Assembly: GCF_019048265.1 (NCBI RefSeq)
Contig: NZ_CP077311.1
Span: forward strand, 3,605,001 to 3,669,000
Direction of reading: 5' to 3'
DNA: 64,000 nt
Origin: Aeromonas sp. FDAARGOS 1405
GTDB lineage: Bacteria > Pseudomonadota > Gammaproteobacteria > Enterobacterales > Aeromonadaceae
Shown here: in pieces, positions 33,869 through 43,731 of the stretch
How the letters are laid out: each line of letters begins with the position of its first letter
Numbering within the stretch: the first letter of the stretch is position 1
The notes under the pieces: model-generated
Seen by the model: the letters and a program-made list of their open reading frames with translations, nothing else
What the model was told of the DNA's origin: nothing
Databases searched by the model: none
Program-made: the position numbers and the translations under genes

Positions 33869-34664
33869 TGACCAAACGCTCCTGTAAACGGCGACTCAAT
33901 ACCGCTGGGGGATAGTGAATATCCTCGATGCCATTGACCGGCACGATCCCCATCAGGGTATTGGTGAGCCACACCTCTTCCGCCTGCCATAGTGACTCCA
34001 GCGGAGCCTCTACCACACGCAACTCAATACTCATCTGTTTCAACATCGCCATCACCTGGCGACGCATGATGCCATCGACACCACCGCGGGCGAGATCGGG
34101 CGTAAACACCGTCTTGCCCCGACGCCAAAACAGATTGGCACTGACCCCTTCAATGAGAAAACCGCGACTGTTAAGCACTATCCCTTCGACTGCATTTCGG
34201 CTGACAAGTTCGCTTTTCAGCAATACCTGCTCCAGACGATTCAAGGTTTTAAGCCCGGCCAGCATGGGGGCATCACCGATCCGCTGGCGGCACACCACCA
34301 TCTCGATCCCCTCCTGTTGCCACTGGCCATAGTGAGTGGGAAATGGCGCCAGAGTGACAATCCGGGTTGTGTGCTGACATCCGCTGCCGTCATAGCCCCG
34401 CCCCCCCTCGCCGCGGGTCAGGATCACCTTGGCCACGCATTGTGGCTGCTCGGCCACCATCTCTTCAACCTCCCGGGTCAAGAGATCCCAGTCCGGTTCA
34501 ACCAATCCCAGCCGGCTATTGGTCTGTTGCAGTCGAGCCAGATGCGCTGGCCACAGCAATACCTGTCCTTCTCTCACCGCCATGGTGGTGAAATGACCGT
34601 CACCATAAGCCAGCCCCCGATCATGGGCCGAGATGGTATCAAGCTTCACGCCATTGATAAGCAA
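33858..34664 (-). CDS. pabC: Aminodeoxychorismate lyase PabC
   Basis: A PLP enzyme of the class IV aminotransferase fold that makes p-aminobenzoate for folate. The Lys of the Schiff base is in GLKTLNRLEQVLL; LAYGDGHFTT and VSANLFWRRG are family blocks. The start is TTG 34664, set by GGAGGG 6 bases upstream and by alignment with E. coli (LLINGVK against FLINGHK), giving 268 residues. It begins 16 bases after the fabF terminator hairpin, so it depends on read-through or a hidden promoter. Confidence 0.92.
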   Translation of the reverse strand: MLINGVKLDTISAHDRGLAYGDGHFTTMAVREGQVLLWPAHLARLQQTNSRLGLVEPDWDLLTREVEEMVAEQPQCVAKVILTRGEGGRGYDGSGCQHTTRIVTLAPFPTHYGQWQQEGIEMVVCRQRIGDAPMLAGLKTLNRLEQVLLKSELVSRNAVEGIVLNSRGFLIEGVSANLFWRRGKTVFTPDLARGGVDGIMRRQVMAMLKQMSIELRVVEAPLESLWQAEEVWLTNTLMGIVPVNGIEDIHYPPAVLSRRLQERLVIEV

Positions 34665-34678
34665 AGGGATCCCTCCGA

Positions 34679-34711
34679 TAAAAAAGGCCCGATACCGGCA
34701 GTATCGGGCCT
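34679..34711 (-). terminator. Terminator between fabF and pabC
   Basis: Perfect 11-bp arms AGGCCCGATAC and GTATCGGGCCT around CGGCA. On the minus strand the stem runs into six T residues and then directly into the pabC ribosome site, so termination must be partial or regulated. Confidence 0.85.
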
Positions 34712-34732
34712 GTGTCTTTGCCCTGCGGCAAA

Positions 34733-35974
34733 TTATACGCGTTTGAAGATCAGTGAGCCATTGGTGCCGCCAAAACCAAACGAGTTGGAAAGGGCGTACT
34801 CGAAGCTGCCTGGCTTGGCCACATGGGGCACCAGATCCAGATCGCACTCATCATCCGGGTTGTCCAGGTTGATGGTGGGTGGAGCCACCTGATCACGCAG
34901 AGCCAACACAGTGATGATCGCCTCGATGGCTCCGGCGGCGCCCAGCAGGTGACCGGTCATGGACTTGGTGGAGCTGATCATCAAAGATTTGGCGTGCTCA
35001 CCAAACACCGACTTCATGCCACGCAGCTCGGCCACATCACCCAGCGGGGTGGAGGTACCATGCGCGTTGATGTAACCAATCTGCTCGGGGGCAATGCCCG
35101 CATCCTTGATGGCATTTTTCATGGCGCGGGCGCCACCGTTGCCATCTGCAGGAGGCGCAGTCATGTGGTACGCGTCACCGCTCATGCCAAAACCGACCAG
35201 CTCGGCGTAGATCTTGGCGCCACGGGCCTTGGCGTGTTCGTACTCTTCCAGTACCAGTACACCGGCACCGTCACCCAGCACGAAACCATCGCGATCTTTA
35301 TCCCACGGACGGCTCGCTTTTTGCGGCTCGTCGTTGCGGTTGGAGAGTGCCTTGGCGGCAGCGAAGCCACCCATCCCCATCGCGGTGGAGGCTTTCTCGG
35401 CGCCACCGGCGACCATCACATCGGCATCACCGTAAGCGATCATCCGACCCGCCATACCGATGGCATGGGTACCAGTGGTACAGGCGGTGGTCACAGCGAT
35501 GTTCGGCCCTTGCAGACCTTTCATGATGGAAAGATGACCGGACACCATATTGATGATGGTGGACGGAACGAAGAAGGGACTGATCTTGCGCGGGCCGCCG
35601 TTGACCAAGCTTTCGTGGTTCTGTTCAATCAGACCCAGACCGCCGATACCGGAGCCAATCGCCACGCCGACACGTTCGGCATTCTCTTCATTGATGGTCA
35701 GCCCGGAATCATCCAGCGCCTGCATACCGGCCGCGATGCCGTATTGAATGAAGAGATCCATCTTGCGAGCGTCTTTACGGTTGATACCGTACTGCTCGGG
35801 ATCGAAATCCTTGACCAGACCTGCGAAGCGGGTTGCAAACTCGCTGGCATCAAAGTGTTCGATAAGGGAAATGCCGCTCTGCCCGTTGAGCAGTGCTTGC
35901 CAGCTGGATTCGGCAGTGTTACCCACCGGGGAAAGCATCCCCAAGCCGGTCACCACGACTCTGCGTTTTGACAC
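34733..35974 (-). CDS. fabF: 3-oxoacyl-ACP synthase II FabF
   Basis: A 413-residue condensing enzyme that elongates acyl-ACPs and controls cis-vaccenate formation. The Cys-His-His triad is visible: Cys in [12 protein letters not shown] near 164, His in [11 protein letters not shown] near 304, and His in [12 protein letters not shown] near 341. It lies between acpP and pabC as in E. coli. Confidence 0.97.
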   Translation of the reverse strand: MSKRRVVVTGLGMLSPVGNTAESSWQALLNGQSGISLIEHFDASEFATRFAGLVKDFDPEQYGINRKDARKMDLFIQYGIAAGMQALDDSGLTINEENAERVGVAIGSGIGGLGLIEQNHESLVNGGPRKISPFFVPSTIINMVSGHLSIMKGLQGPNIAVTTACTTGTHAIGMAGRMIAYGDADVMVAGGAEKASTAMGMGGFAAAKALSNRNDEPQKASRPWDKDRDGFVLGDGAGVLVLEEYEHAKARGAKIYAELVGFGMSGDAYHMTAPPADGNGGARAMKNAIKDAGIAPEQIGYINAHGTSTPLGDVAELRGMKSVFGEHAKSLMISSTKSMTGHLLGAAGAIEAIITVLALRDQVAPPTINLDNPDDECDLDLVPHVAKPGSFEYALSNSFGFGGTNGSLIFKRV

Positions 35975-36016
35975 TGAGGTAGTCTCCGAGAGGTGTTTTG
36001 AAAAGGAACAAATACA

Positions 36017-36044
36017 AAAGAAGCGGCCCTTGGGCCGCTTCTTT
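36017..36044 (-). terminator. Partial terminator between acpP and fabF
   Basis: GAAGCGGCC and GGCCGCTTC around a 4-base loop, with CTTTTGTATTTG after it on the minus strand. It likely raises acpP mRNA above fabF mRNA. Confidence 0.7.
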
Positions 36045-36056
36045 CAGAACAGGAAC

Positions 36057-36293
36057 TTATTCCTGATTAGCGGTGATGTAGTCGATAGCCGCTTGAACAG
36101 TGGTGATCTTCTCGGCTTCTTCATCAGGAATTTCGGTATCGAATTCTTCTTCCAGCGCCATTACCAGTTCAACGGTATCCAAAGAGTCAGCGCCCAGGTC
36201 GTCGACGAAGGAGGCAGCGTTCTTAACGTCTTCCTCTTTAACACCCAGTTGTTCGATGATGATTTTCTTTACGCGTTCTTCGATGTTGCTCAT
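36057..36293 (-). CDS. acpP: Acyl carrier protein
   Basis: A 78-residue acidic carrier. The 4'-phosphopantetheine attachment serine lies in [12 protein letters not shown] (Ser37 counting Met1), and the four-helix sequence is almost that of E. coli AcpP. It is the carrier for every step encoded in the surrounding operon, and also for fabA. Confidence 0.98.
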   Translation of the reverse strand: MSNIEERVKKIIIEQLGVKEEDVKNAASFVDDLGADSLDTVELVMALEEEFDTEIPDEEAEKITTVQAAIDYITANQE

Positions 36294-36451
36294 GACCTGA
36301 ATTTTCCTTTAAAAATACGCTATTTGCGTCTGGTTGGGGTAGTTTATTCAATTGACGTGAGTTTGCAAGTAGCTTGCCGCTGGTCAAACCACGAAATGTG
36401 CCAAACTTCGGCGTACTATCGCAAATTTGAACAGATCTCACGACAAATTGA

Positions 36452-37186
36452 TTACACCATGTACATCCCGCCATTAACATGCAGGGTTTCGCCGGTGATA
36501 TAGGCTGCTTCATCAGAAGCCAAGAATACCACAGCTGCGGCAATTTCTTTTGGATCACCCAAACGGGCGGCAGGCACCTGACTCATGATGCCGGCACGTT
36601 GATCGTCATTCAGGGCACGGGTCATGTCGGTTTCGATGAAACCGGGAGCAACCGCGTTCACTGTGATACCACGGGATGCCACTTCCCGCGCCAACGATTT
36701 GGTAAAACCAACCAGACCGGCCTTGGCGGCAGCATAGTTGACCTGACCGGCATTGCCCATGGTTCCCACCACGGAGCCAATGCTGATGATGCGACCGTGA
36801 CGTTTCTTCATCATGGCACGCAACACCGGTTTGCTCAGACGATAAAGCGAGGTCAGATTGGTATCGATGATCTCGTTCCACTCGTCATCTTTCATCCGCA
36901 TCAACAAGTTGTCACGGGTGATCCCCGCGTTGTTGATCAGGATGTCGATGTCGCCAAAGCGCGCCTTGATGGCGGCGAAGACGGCTTCGATGGATTCCTG
37001 GCTGGTCACGTTCAGTGCCATGCCGCAACCATTGTCGCCCAGATAGGCGCTGATCGCCTCGGCACCGCTCTCACTGGTCGCCGTACCGACCACTTTCGCG
37101 CCACGGGCCACGAATGTTTCGGCAATCGCACGGCCGATGCCACGACTGGCACCGGTCACCAACACAACCTTATCGGTAAAGCTCAT
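36452..37186 (-). CDS. fabG: 3-oxoacyl-ACP reductase FabG
   Basis: A 244-residue SDR enzyme: GASRGIGRA at 12-20, NNAG near 86, catalytic Ser in SIGSVVG and YAAAK near 151. ATG 37186 starts the homology (MSFTDKVVLVTG). It is 13 bases after fabD; a 158-base gap before acpP probably holds an acpP promoter. Confidence 0.97.
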   Translation of the reverse strand: MSFTDKVVLVTGASRGIGRAIAETFVARGAKVVGTATSESGAEAISAYLGDNGCGMALNVTSQESIEAVFAAIKARFGDIDILINNAGITRDNLLMRMKDDEWNEIIDTNLTSLYRLSKPVLRAMMKKRHGRIISIGSVVGTMGNAGQVNYAAAKAGLVGFTKSLAREVASRGITVNAVAPGFIETDMTRALNDDQRAGIMSQVPAARLGDPKEIAAAVVFLASDEAAYITGETLHVNGGMYMV

Positions 37187-37199
37187 TACTTGCTCCTGT

Positions 37200-38138
37200 T
37201 TACTTGATCTGGGCCAGCGCCTGCTCGAAAGAGACGGCATCGTTGGCGTGAATACCTTCCACGCGCTTGTCGATACGCTTGGCGAGCCCGGTCAACACTT
37301 TGCCCGGTCCCATCTCGATCTCGAGGGTAACCCCCTCGTTGGCCATCCGTTCGACAGTCTCGGTCCAACGAACCGGGCTGAACAGCTGACGTACCAGCGC
37401 TTGCTTGATGGCGGCCGGATCCTGTTCACAGGATACGTCGACATTATTGATGACAGCGATGGTTGGAACCTTGATCTCGATCCCGTCCAGCGCAGCTGCC
37501 AGTTTTTCTGCGGCAGGTTTCATCAACGCGCAGTGAGACGGTACGGAGACTGGCAGCGGCAACGCACGCTTGGCACCCGACTCTTTCATCAGCACGTTGG
37601 CGCGCTCAACGGCCTCTTTGTGACCGGCGATAACCACCTGGCCCGGAGAGTTAAAGTTGACCGGAGAGACCACCTGCCCTTCTGCCGCTTTTTCGCAGTT
37701 GGCGGCGATGGATTCGTTATCCAGGCCGATGATGGCCGCCATGGCGCCGGTGCCTTCCGGTACCGCTTCCTGCATGGCCAGACCACGCAGCTCGACCAGT
37801 TTGACCGCATCGGCAAAATCGAGTGCGCCGCTGCAAACCAGCGCGGAGTACTCACCCAGGCTGTGACCCGCCATCATGGCAGGCGTTGCCCCACCCTGCT
37901 GTTGCCACAGGCGCCACAGAGCGACAGAGGCTGTCAGCAGCGCAGGCTGAGTGCGCCAGGTTTTGTTCAGATCTTCAACCGGACCATCCATCACCAAGGC
38001 AAACAGGTCATAACCCAGCACCTGGCTCGCCTCGGCGAAGGTCTCCTTGATCACGGCATGTTGTTCGGCCAGCTCGGCCAGCATGCCTACGGACTGGGAA
38101 CCTTGTCCCGGGAAGGCAATGGCAAATTGGGTCATCAT
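37200..38138 (-). CDS. fabD: Malonyl-CoA:ACP transacylase FabD
   Basis: A 312-residue acyltransferase with the nucleophile Ser in GHSLGEYSAL near 92 and the partner His in VPSHCALM near 200. It loads malonate on ACP for chain extension. It sits between fabH and fabG. Confidence 0.97.
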   Translation of the reverse strand: MMTQFAIAFPGQGSQSVGMLAELAEQHAVIKETFAEASQVLGYDLFALVMDGPVEDLNKTWRTQPALLTASVALWRLWQQQGGATPAMMAGHSLGEYSALVCSGALDFADAVKLVELRGLAMQEAVPEGTGAMAAIIGLDNESIAANCEKAAEGQVVSPVNFNSPGQVVIAGHKEAVERANVLMKESGAKRALPLPVSVPSHCALMKPAAEKLAAALDGIEIKVPTIAVINNVDVSCEQDPAAIKQALVRQLFSPVRWTETVERMANEGVTLEIEMGPGKVLTGLAKRIDKRVEGIHANDAVSFEQALAQIK

Positions 38139-38206
38139 TGATTCCTTTTAGATAAGACAAAAATGAAATCGGTGACGGAATGATGGAGACACCATCCCGC
38201 CGAAGA

Positions 38207-39166
38207 TCAAAGGCGAACCAGCGCCGAGCCCCAGGCGAAACCGCCGCCAAAGGCCTCCAGCAGAACCAGCTGACCCGGTTTGATCCGGCCATCCCGCACC
38301 CCTTCGTCGAAGGCAACCGGAACAGAAGCGGCAGAGGTATTGCCGTGCTTGTCGAGGGTCAGTACCACTTTATCGAGGCTCATACCCAGCTTCTTGGCGG
38401 TGGCACTGATGATGCGGAAGTTGGCTTGATGCGGCACCAGCCAATCCAGCTCGCTCGGCTCGATACCGGCAGCGGCCAACGTTTCGGTTACGATCTCGCT
38501 CAGACGGGTGACTGCTACCTTGAAGACATCGTTGCCCTTCATATACATGTAGGCTTCGAGCTCGGCACCCGGCATGCCACGACGGGGTTGCGGCAGCTTG
38601 AGCAGCTCGCCATAACGGCCATCGGCATGAAGATGGGTAGAGAGGATGCCCGGCGTCTCGCTGGCACCGACAATCACAGCCCCGGCCCCGTCACCAAACA
38701 GGATGATGGTGCCGCGATCTTGCGGATCGCACATGCGGGAGAGCACATCGGCCCCGACGACCAGCACATGGCGGGCGGCGCCGGATTTGACGAATTGATC
38801 GGCAATGGAGAGTGCGTAGGTGAAGCCTGCGCAAGCAGCAGCCACGTCAAAGGCAGGAATGCCCGGAACGCCGAGCAGCCCCTGCAGCTCGCAGGCGGCA
38901 GCCGGGAAGGCATTTTCAGCACTGGTGGTGGCCAGCACTATCATATCGAGATCGGCAGCGGTCAGGCCGGCTGCATCCAGGGCGCGCAGGGCGGCCTGGT
39001 AAGAGAGGGTGGCAACGGTTTCGTCAGCCCCGGCAATACGGCGCTCACGGATACCGGTGCGTTCCACGATCCACTCATCACTGGTCTCAACCATCTGCTC
39101 GAGATCGGCGTTAGTCCGCACTGAACTCGGCAGGTAGCTGCCAGTACCCAGAATTTTGCTATGCAT
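38207..39166 (-). CDS. fabH: 3-oxoacyl-ACP synthase III FabH
   Basis: A 319-residue initiating condensing enzyme with a Cys-His-Asn triad: Cys in [11 protein letters not shown] near 113, His in PHQANFRI near 246, and Asn in KHGNTSAAS near 276. ATG 39166 ([13 protein letters not shown]) is supported by homology; a 13-codon longer frame would run into the plsX end. Confidence 0.97.
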   Translation of the reverse strand: MHSKILGTGSYLPSSVRTNADLEQMVETSDEWIVERTGIRERRIAGADETVATLSYQAALRALDAAGLTAADLDMIVLATTSAENAFPAAACELQGLLGVPGIPAFDVAAACAGFTYALSIADQFVKSGAARHVLVVGADVLSRMCDPQDRGTIILFGDGAGAVIVGASETPGILSTHLHADGRYGELLKLPQPRRGMPGAELEAYMYMKGNDVFKVAVTRLSEIVTETLAAAGIEPSELDWLVPHQANFRIISATAKKLGMSLDKVVLTLDKHGNTSAASVPVAFDEGVRDGRIKPGQLVLLEAFGGGFAWGSALVRL

Positions 39167-39173
39167 AGAGTTC

Positions 39174-40199
39174 TTATAGATCCCTGTCAGAGAAGACAGC
39201 TTCAAGGCGATCTGCTATTTGCAGTGGAAGTTGATGTTTGGCCTCTTGTGCGGCCAGCAGGATCGCATTACACAGAGCGCGCCGTTCGGCCCGCCCATGA
39301 CTTTTTACCACAATGCCGCGCAATCCTAACAGACTTGCTCCGTTATACTGGTCGGGGTTCAGGTAAGAAAAACGCCGTTTGAACATAAATCCGGCGATCC
39401 GGCCAAGAAAAGTGCGTTTCTTGCGGGGATATCCGGCCAGCTGAGCCATCATCCGCACCACCCCTTCTGCCGTCTTGAGGGCGACATTGCCGACAAAACC
39501 GTCGCAGACGATCACGTCGCTGTCGCCGCTGAAGATGCGATCCCCTTCGACGAACCCGACATAATTGAGTGCGGGACACTGACGCAACAATTCGGCACTG
39601 TGACGCACCAGATCGTTGCCCTTGATCTCCTCCTCGCCGATGTTGAGCAAGGCAACACGGGGTGATGCAATGCCTTCTACCTTTTCGGCCACGACGGAGC
39701 CCATCACCGCAAACTGCAATAGGGTATCGGCATCGCAACTGACGTTGGCGCCAAGATCCAGCATCACGGTGCGTTTGCCGCTCAATGTCGGCAGCGCCTT
39801 GATAAGGGCAGGTCTGTCTACCCCGGGCAGGGATTTGAGCACGCACTTGGCCATCGCCATCAACGCACCGGTATTGCCAGCACTGACGCAAGCATCGGCC
39901 TCACCGGCTTTCACCAGATTGAGTACCACCCGCATGGAGGAGTCTTTCAGAGTACGCAGCGCCACGATCGGTTTATCGCCCATGCCAACCACCTGGGATG
40001 CATGTACGAAACGAACGCGGGGATTATTCAGCAAGCCATGTTGCTGCAGCAGAGAAGAGGTCTGGTGCTGGTCGCCGACCAGGATCAGTTTTAGCTGGGG
40101 TAAAAGAGACAGTGCCTGCACGGCGGCAGGCACTGTTTCCGAGGGGCCAATATCTCCCCCCATGATGTCTAGCGCGACAGTTTGCGTAGACAAAGGCAA
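39174..40199 (-). CDS. plsX: Phosphate acyltransferase PlsX
   Basis: A 341-residue enzyme that forms acyl-phosphate from acyl-ACP for PlsY. Family blocks are [14 protein letters not shown] at the N-terminus, [10 protein letters not shown] near 105 and [12 protein letters not shown]. It links fatty acid synthesis to phospholipid synthesis and sits between rpmF and fabH as usual. Confidence 0.97.
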   Translation of the reverse strand: MPLSTQTVALDIMGGDIGPSETVPAAVQALSLLPQLKLILVGDQHQTSSLLQQHGLLNNPRVRFVHASQVVGMGDKPIVALRTLKDSSMRVVLNLVKAGEADACVSAGNTGALMAMAKCVLKSLPGVDRPALIKALPTLSGKRTVMLDLGANVSCDADTLLQFAVMGSVVAEKVEGIASPRVALLNIGEEEIKGNDLVRHSAELLRQCPALNYVGFVEGDRIFSGDSDVIVCDGFVGNVALKTAEGVVRMMAQLAGYPRKKRTFLGRIAGFMFKRRFSYLNPDQYNGASLLGLRGIVVKSHGRAERRALCNAILLAAQEAKHQLPLQIADRLEAVFSDRDL

Positions 40200-40202
40200 T
40201 CC

Positions 40203-40370
40203 TTAAGCGATTACCTTTTTACCGCGGTAGAAACCATCGGCAGTCACGTGGTGACGACGATGAATTTCGCCACTGGTCTGATCAACAGTCAGGGCAGCAG
40301 TGGTCAGCGCATCGTGGGAACGACGCATGCCACGCTTGGCACGGGTTTTACGGTTCTGTTGTACGGCCAT
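40203..40370 (-). CDS. rpmF: 50S ribosomal protein L32
   Basis: A 55-residue basic protein: [20 protein letters not shown] at the start, then [20 protein letters not shown]. It differs from E. coli L32 by a two-residue shorter length. It lies between yceD and plsX. It is below the size of many gene-finding cut-offs but certain by sequence. Confidence 0.97.
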   Translation of the reverse strand: MAVQQNRKTRAKRGMRRSHDALTTAALTVDQTSGEIHRRHHVTADGFYRGKKVIA

Positions 40371-40389
40371 TGTAGGCTAACTCCTAAAT

Positions 40390-40911
40390 TCACTTACGTT
40401 TAAGCTCTTCAAGAACTGCAAAGGGATTCGGCCGCTCATCAGCAGGTTCGATTTCACCCCAGGTCATCTCCATGTTTCCTCTCGGGCATGCATCCAGAGA
40501 ATGCATTGCGACTTGAGGCAACGAGAGGATGAGTTCATCCTCCAGGATTTGATGAAGATCTATCTCGCCGTTTTCGTCCAACTCAATGGGCTCATAAGCT
40601 TCCGGCAGTTCTTCCTCGTTTGTTCTTTCGAACAGCGGAGTGTAGATAAATTCAGCTTCACAGAGGTGTTCGAATGTCTCTCCGCAACGTTGGCAAACCA
40701 GGTCAACCTTGGCATGGGCAGTGCCTTTCATAACGGTCAACTTCTGGACATCTTTGCCAAAGTGCAGTGATACATCGATATCACTCTGCAAGCCAGCGGT
40801 TGATTCCTCCAGCCTGGGCATCTGCGACTTTTCCACTATCCCGATGTAATCGAGCAGCTTCAAGGCACTACGGACTGGATCAACCTTAACGGGCAACTTC
40901 ACCTTTTGCAT
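40390..40911 (-). CDS. yceD: YceD/DUF177 family protein (23S rRNA accumulation protein)
   Basis: A 173-residue acidic protein with a zinc-ribbon-like CQRCGETF near 91 and C-terminal ACPRGNMEMTWGE. The start is ATG 40911 (MQKVKLPVKVDP) by homology. YceD homologues are cotranscribed with rpmF and are linked to 23S rRNA accumulation in bacteria and plastids. It is first gene of the fab superoperon here and divergent from yceF. Confidence 0.93.
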   Translation of the reverse strand: MQKVKLPVKVDPVRSALKLLDYIGIVEKSQMPRLEESTAGLQSDIDVSLHFGKDVQKLTVMKGTAHAKVDLVCQRCGETFEHLCEAEFIYTPLFERTNEEELPEAYEPIELDENGEIDLHQILEDELILSLPQVAMHSLDACPRGNMEMTWGEIEPADERPNPFAVLEELKRK

Positions 40912-41029
40912 AGGGCGCGAATAATATAGGTCCAACAACTGATAGTCAAAGGAAAAAGTCCTTACCGCCGATGATTTTAACGTCACAAGTCCCTAGAATG
41001 CCGGTACTCGCTTTCATCGGTACCTGATT

Positions 41030-41611
41030 ATGCCACAGAATCTGATCCTCGCCTCAACTTCTCGCTATCGCAAAGCCCTGCTGGAGAAGCTCGGCCTCCC
41101 CTTTGAATGTGCCGCCCCCGATGTGGATGAACGCCCGCTGGCTGGCGAATCCGCCGAGGCGCTGGTGGCCAGACTGGCTCGTGCCAAGGCTGATGCTGTT
41201 GCCCAACATCGTGATCACGGCTTGATCATCGGATCTGATCAGGTGTGTGTCTGCAATAATCACATCCTCGGCAAACCGGGCACCATCGACAATGCCATCG
41301 CCCAGCTGATGGTGGCTCAAGGTCGCAGCGTCACCTTCTATACCGGCCTGTGCGTGGTGAATGCCGCAACCGGTGAGGCTCATCAACTGGTGGAACCTTT
41401 TACCGTCCATTTTCGCAACCTCGATGAAGCCGCCATTCGCCGCTATGTAGAGGTAGAATTGCCCCTAGATTGTGCGGGCAGCTTCAAATGTGAAGGAATG
41501 GGGATCGTGCTGTTCAAGGGGCTGGAGGGGCGCGATCCTAACGCATTGATCGGTCTGCCACTGATCGGCCTGATCGAGCTGCTGGAGCGCCACGGTATTG
41601 CCCTGCCCTGA
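41030..41611 (+). CDS. yceF: Maf-type 7-methyl-GTP pyrophosphatase YceF
   Basis: A 193-residue Maf nucleotide pyrophosphatase: [16 protein letters not shown] at the N-terminus, PDVDE near 30, GSDQV (metal-binding Asp) near 69 and FYTGL. The S-R-Y and Q/V pattern belongs to the YceF subgroup that acts on m7GTP in E. coli, a house-cleaning role. It is divergent from yceD, as in E. coli. Confidence 0.93.
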   Translation: MPQNLILASTSRYRKALLEKLGLPFECAAPDVDERPLAGESAEALVARLARAKADAVAQHRDHGLIIGSDQVCVCNNHILGKPGTIDNAIAQLMVAQGRSVTFYTGLCVVNAATGEAHQLVEPFTVHFRNLDEAAIRRYVEVELPLDCAGSFKCEGMGIVLFKGLEGRDPNALIGLPLIGLIELLERHGIALP

Positions 41612-41646
41612 TTGCGGACGAATAGATAAGCTAGAACGAGCATATA

Positions 41647-41675
41647 AAAAGCCCGGTCAATAGACCGGGCTTCTG
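41647..41675. terminator. Bidirectional terminator
   Basis: AAGCCCGGTC and GACCGGGCTT around AATA, between convergent yceF and the HAD phosphatase gene. Confidence 0.85.
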
Positions 41676-41711
41676 TTATCAATCAGATCGATGTCTCTTA
41701 AAGAGAGGTGT

Positions 41712-42374
41712 CTATAACAGCCCGCGAAGAGCCGTCATGGAGTCCACCACCGCCACAGGTCCGTGACGACTGAGGGCATCCCGACTATCTACACCCCAAG
41801 TAACGCCAATGCGCGGCATGGCAATTGCCTCGGCCATCGCCATATCGTGAACAGAGTCGCCGATCATTACCGCCTGACGGGGTGACAGCCCCAGCTCGTC
41901 CAGGATCTGCTCAAGCATCAGCGGATCAGGCTTGGAGCGAGCCTCATCGGCCCCACGACTGGTCACAAACAACGGGCGCAGCCCGGTCTCATCCAATACC
42001 CGATCCAGCCCACGGCGTGATTTCCCGGTCGCGACGGCCAGTTGCAGCCCTCGTGACCGCCAATCATGCAGCAACTCCCCTGCCCCGGAAAACAACGGGC
42101 TGGGGGTAGCGTCGTGCAGATAGTGATGACGATAGCGATCGATGAGTGCGGCAATCTGGCGCTCACCGCTGGTAGCACCACTGCCACTGCATAAGGGGAA
42201 CAGACGGGACATGGCGACATCGAGGCTCAATCCGATGATCTGCCGGATCTGGGCTGGCGCAGGTACCGCCAGCTCACAATCTCTGGCGGCCCCTTGCACA
42301 CAGGCCACAATCCGGCCCACCGAATCCATCAGGGTACCGTCCCAATCGAAAATGGCGAGCCGGATATCCTGCAT
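41712..42374 (-). CDS. HAD-superfamily phosphatase (Gph/YjjG-like)
   Basis: A 220-residue HAD-IA hydrolase: motif I DWDGTLMDS at 10-18, motif II Thr/Ser in VATGKSRRG near 116, motif III Lys in RSKPDP near 148, motif IV GDSVHDMAMA near 170. The substrate is uncertain; phosphoglycolate or nucleotide monophosphates are possible. Its ATG overlaps the rluC stop (TGATG), so the pair is coupled. Confidence 0.88.
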   Translation of the reverse strand: MQDIRLAIFDWDGTLMDSVGRIVACVQGAARDCELAVPAPAQIRQIIGLSLDVAMSRLFPLCSGSGATSGERQIAALIDRYRHHYLHDATPSPLFSGAGELLHDWRSRGLQLAVATGKSRRGLDRVLDETGLRPLFVTSRGADEARSKPDPLMLEQILDELGLSPRQAVMIGDSVHDMAMAEAIAMPRIGVTWGVDSRDALSRHGPVAVVDSMTALRGLL

Positions 42375-43318
42375 CAGCGTGGTAAGCCGTTGAGGAAGTT
42401 GTCGAGTTCAGGTGCAAGCGGCGCTTCGACCTGCATCTCGCGACCATCGGCCGGATGGGTGAAGCTGAGCTTCCAGGCATGCAAAAAGAGCCGTTTCAGC
42501 CCTTGGCTGCGCATTTTCTCGTCAAACGCCGCTTCACCGTACTTATCGTCACAGGCGATCGGGTGACCGGCATGCAGGGTGTGCACGCGGATCTGGTGGG
42601 TACGGCCAGTGATGGGGCTGCACTCGACCAGAGTCGCTTCGGCAAATTGACGCACGATACGGAACCGGGTTTCGGAGGGCTTGCCATCGGCACTGACCCG
42701 CACAACCCGTTCGCCTGACTGCAAATCGTTCTTGCGCAGCGGCGCATTAACCACCTTGACGTGAGCCTGCCACTTGCCACGCACCAGCGCCAGATACTGT
42801 TTGCGCATGGTCTTGACCCGCAACTGCTCATGCAGGCTGCGCAGGGCGCTGCGCTTCTTGGCAACCAGCAGCACGCCGGAGGTGTCGCGATCCAGTCGAT
42901 GAACCAGTTCGAGGAAGCGGGCTTCAGGCCGCAGTGCGCGCAGCCCTTCTATCACGCCAAAGCTCAGGCCGCTGCCACCGTGTACTGCCATGCCGGAGGG
43001 CTTGTTCAGCACGATCATGGCATCGTCTTCGAACAGGATCTGGCTCTCCAAACGCTGGATAACCCCGAGGTTAGCTGAAGGCAGCTCATTCTTCTCGGCA
43101 ACGCGCACGGGGGGCACCCTCACCTCGTCACCTGCGCAGAGTTTGTACTCCGGTTTGATGCGCTTTTTGTTTACTCGCACTTCGCCTTTACGAAGGATGC
43201 GATAGATCAGGCTCTTGGGGACGCCCTTTAGCTGAGTCTTGAGAAAATTGTCGATGCGCTGCCCGTCATGCTCAGCTTCGATGGTGAGCAGCTGCACTTG
43301 TTGTTGTATCTGTGTCAT
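42374..43318 (-). CDS. rluC: 23S rRNA pseudouridine(955/2504/2580) synthase RluC
   Basis: A 314-residue RluA-family synthase with an N-terminal S4 domain (about 20-80; [17 protein letters not shown]) and the catalytic Asp in HRLDRDTSG near 141. GRTHQIRVH and the C-terminal region match RluC. ATG 43318 ([11 protein letters not shown]) is chosen by homology. It is divergent from rne, as in E. coli. Confidence 0.94.
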   Translation of the reverse strand: MTQIQQQVQLLTIEAEHDGQRIDNFLKTQLKGVPKSLIYRILRKGEVRVNKKRIKPEYKLCAGDEVRVPPVRVAEKNELPSANLGVIQRLESQILFEDDAMIVLNKPSGMAVHGGSGLSFGVIEGLRALRPEARFLELVHRLDRDTSGVLLVAKKRSALRSLHEQLRVKTMRKQYLALVRGKWQAHVKVVNAPLRKNDLQSGERVVRVSADGKPSETRFRIVRQFAEATLVECSPITGRTHQIRVHTLHAGHPIACDDKYGEAAFDEKMRSQGLKRLFLHAWKLSFTHPADGREMQVEAPLAPELDNFLNGLPR

Positions 43319-43360
43319 GGCGCGGATTTTAACACTGCCAGCGCCCCTTGGCTGCATGGT

Positions 43361-43388
43361 TTGTTGAAAAATGGCGCCTTGCTATAAA
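43361..43388 (+). promoter_or_regulatory. Probable rne promoter
   Basis: TTGTTG (43361-43366), a 16-base spacer and TATAAA (43383-43388) make a fair sigma-70 promoter in the rluC-rne intergenic region. The resulting leader would be about 340 nt, similar to that of E. coli rne. Confidence 0.55.
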
Positions 43389-43731
43389 AGAGGTTTAAAT
43401 GGGATAATAAACAAGGTTTTGTCATTGTGTTCAAGCCTTGTACTAAGTGGCCAAAAAGTATGCCACCCAATCCCGAAACACCGTGTATACAAGAACATGA
43501 CGGTTCCCGGGTGCGAGGTACAACGCATGGAGAACACAAACATCACCGTTTATTTGTCTCCATTTCGGCATCCTTATTCATTCCTTCTCGAGAAGTGATG
43601 ACCAGAACGCCCTTAGTTTGCGCCTCATGCATACCCCAACCGGGAGGTTGCCCCAGTATGCTGAAGACCCGAGGCCGGCGCTGGCAGGACCCAGATGGAG
43701 GAAATCAAAATGACACAATAATGAGAACTCA
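43389..43731 (+). promoter_or_regulatory. Long 5' leader of rne (candidate autoregulatory UTR)
   Basis: About 340 bases without a convincing gene precede rne. In E. coli the approximately 360-nt rne leader folds into hairpins through which RNase E feeds back on its own mRNA. Length and position agree here; I did not identify individual conserved hairpins, so sequence-level homology is untested. Confidence 0.5.
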
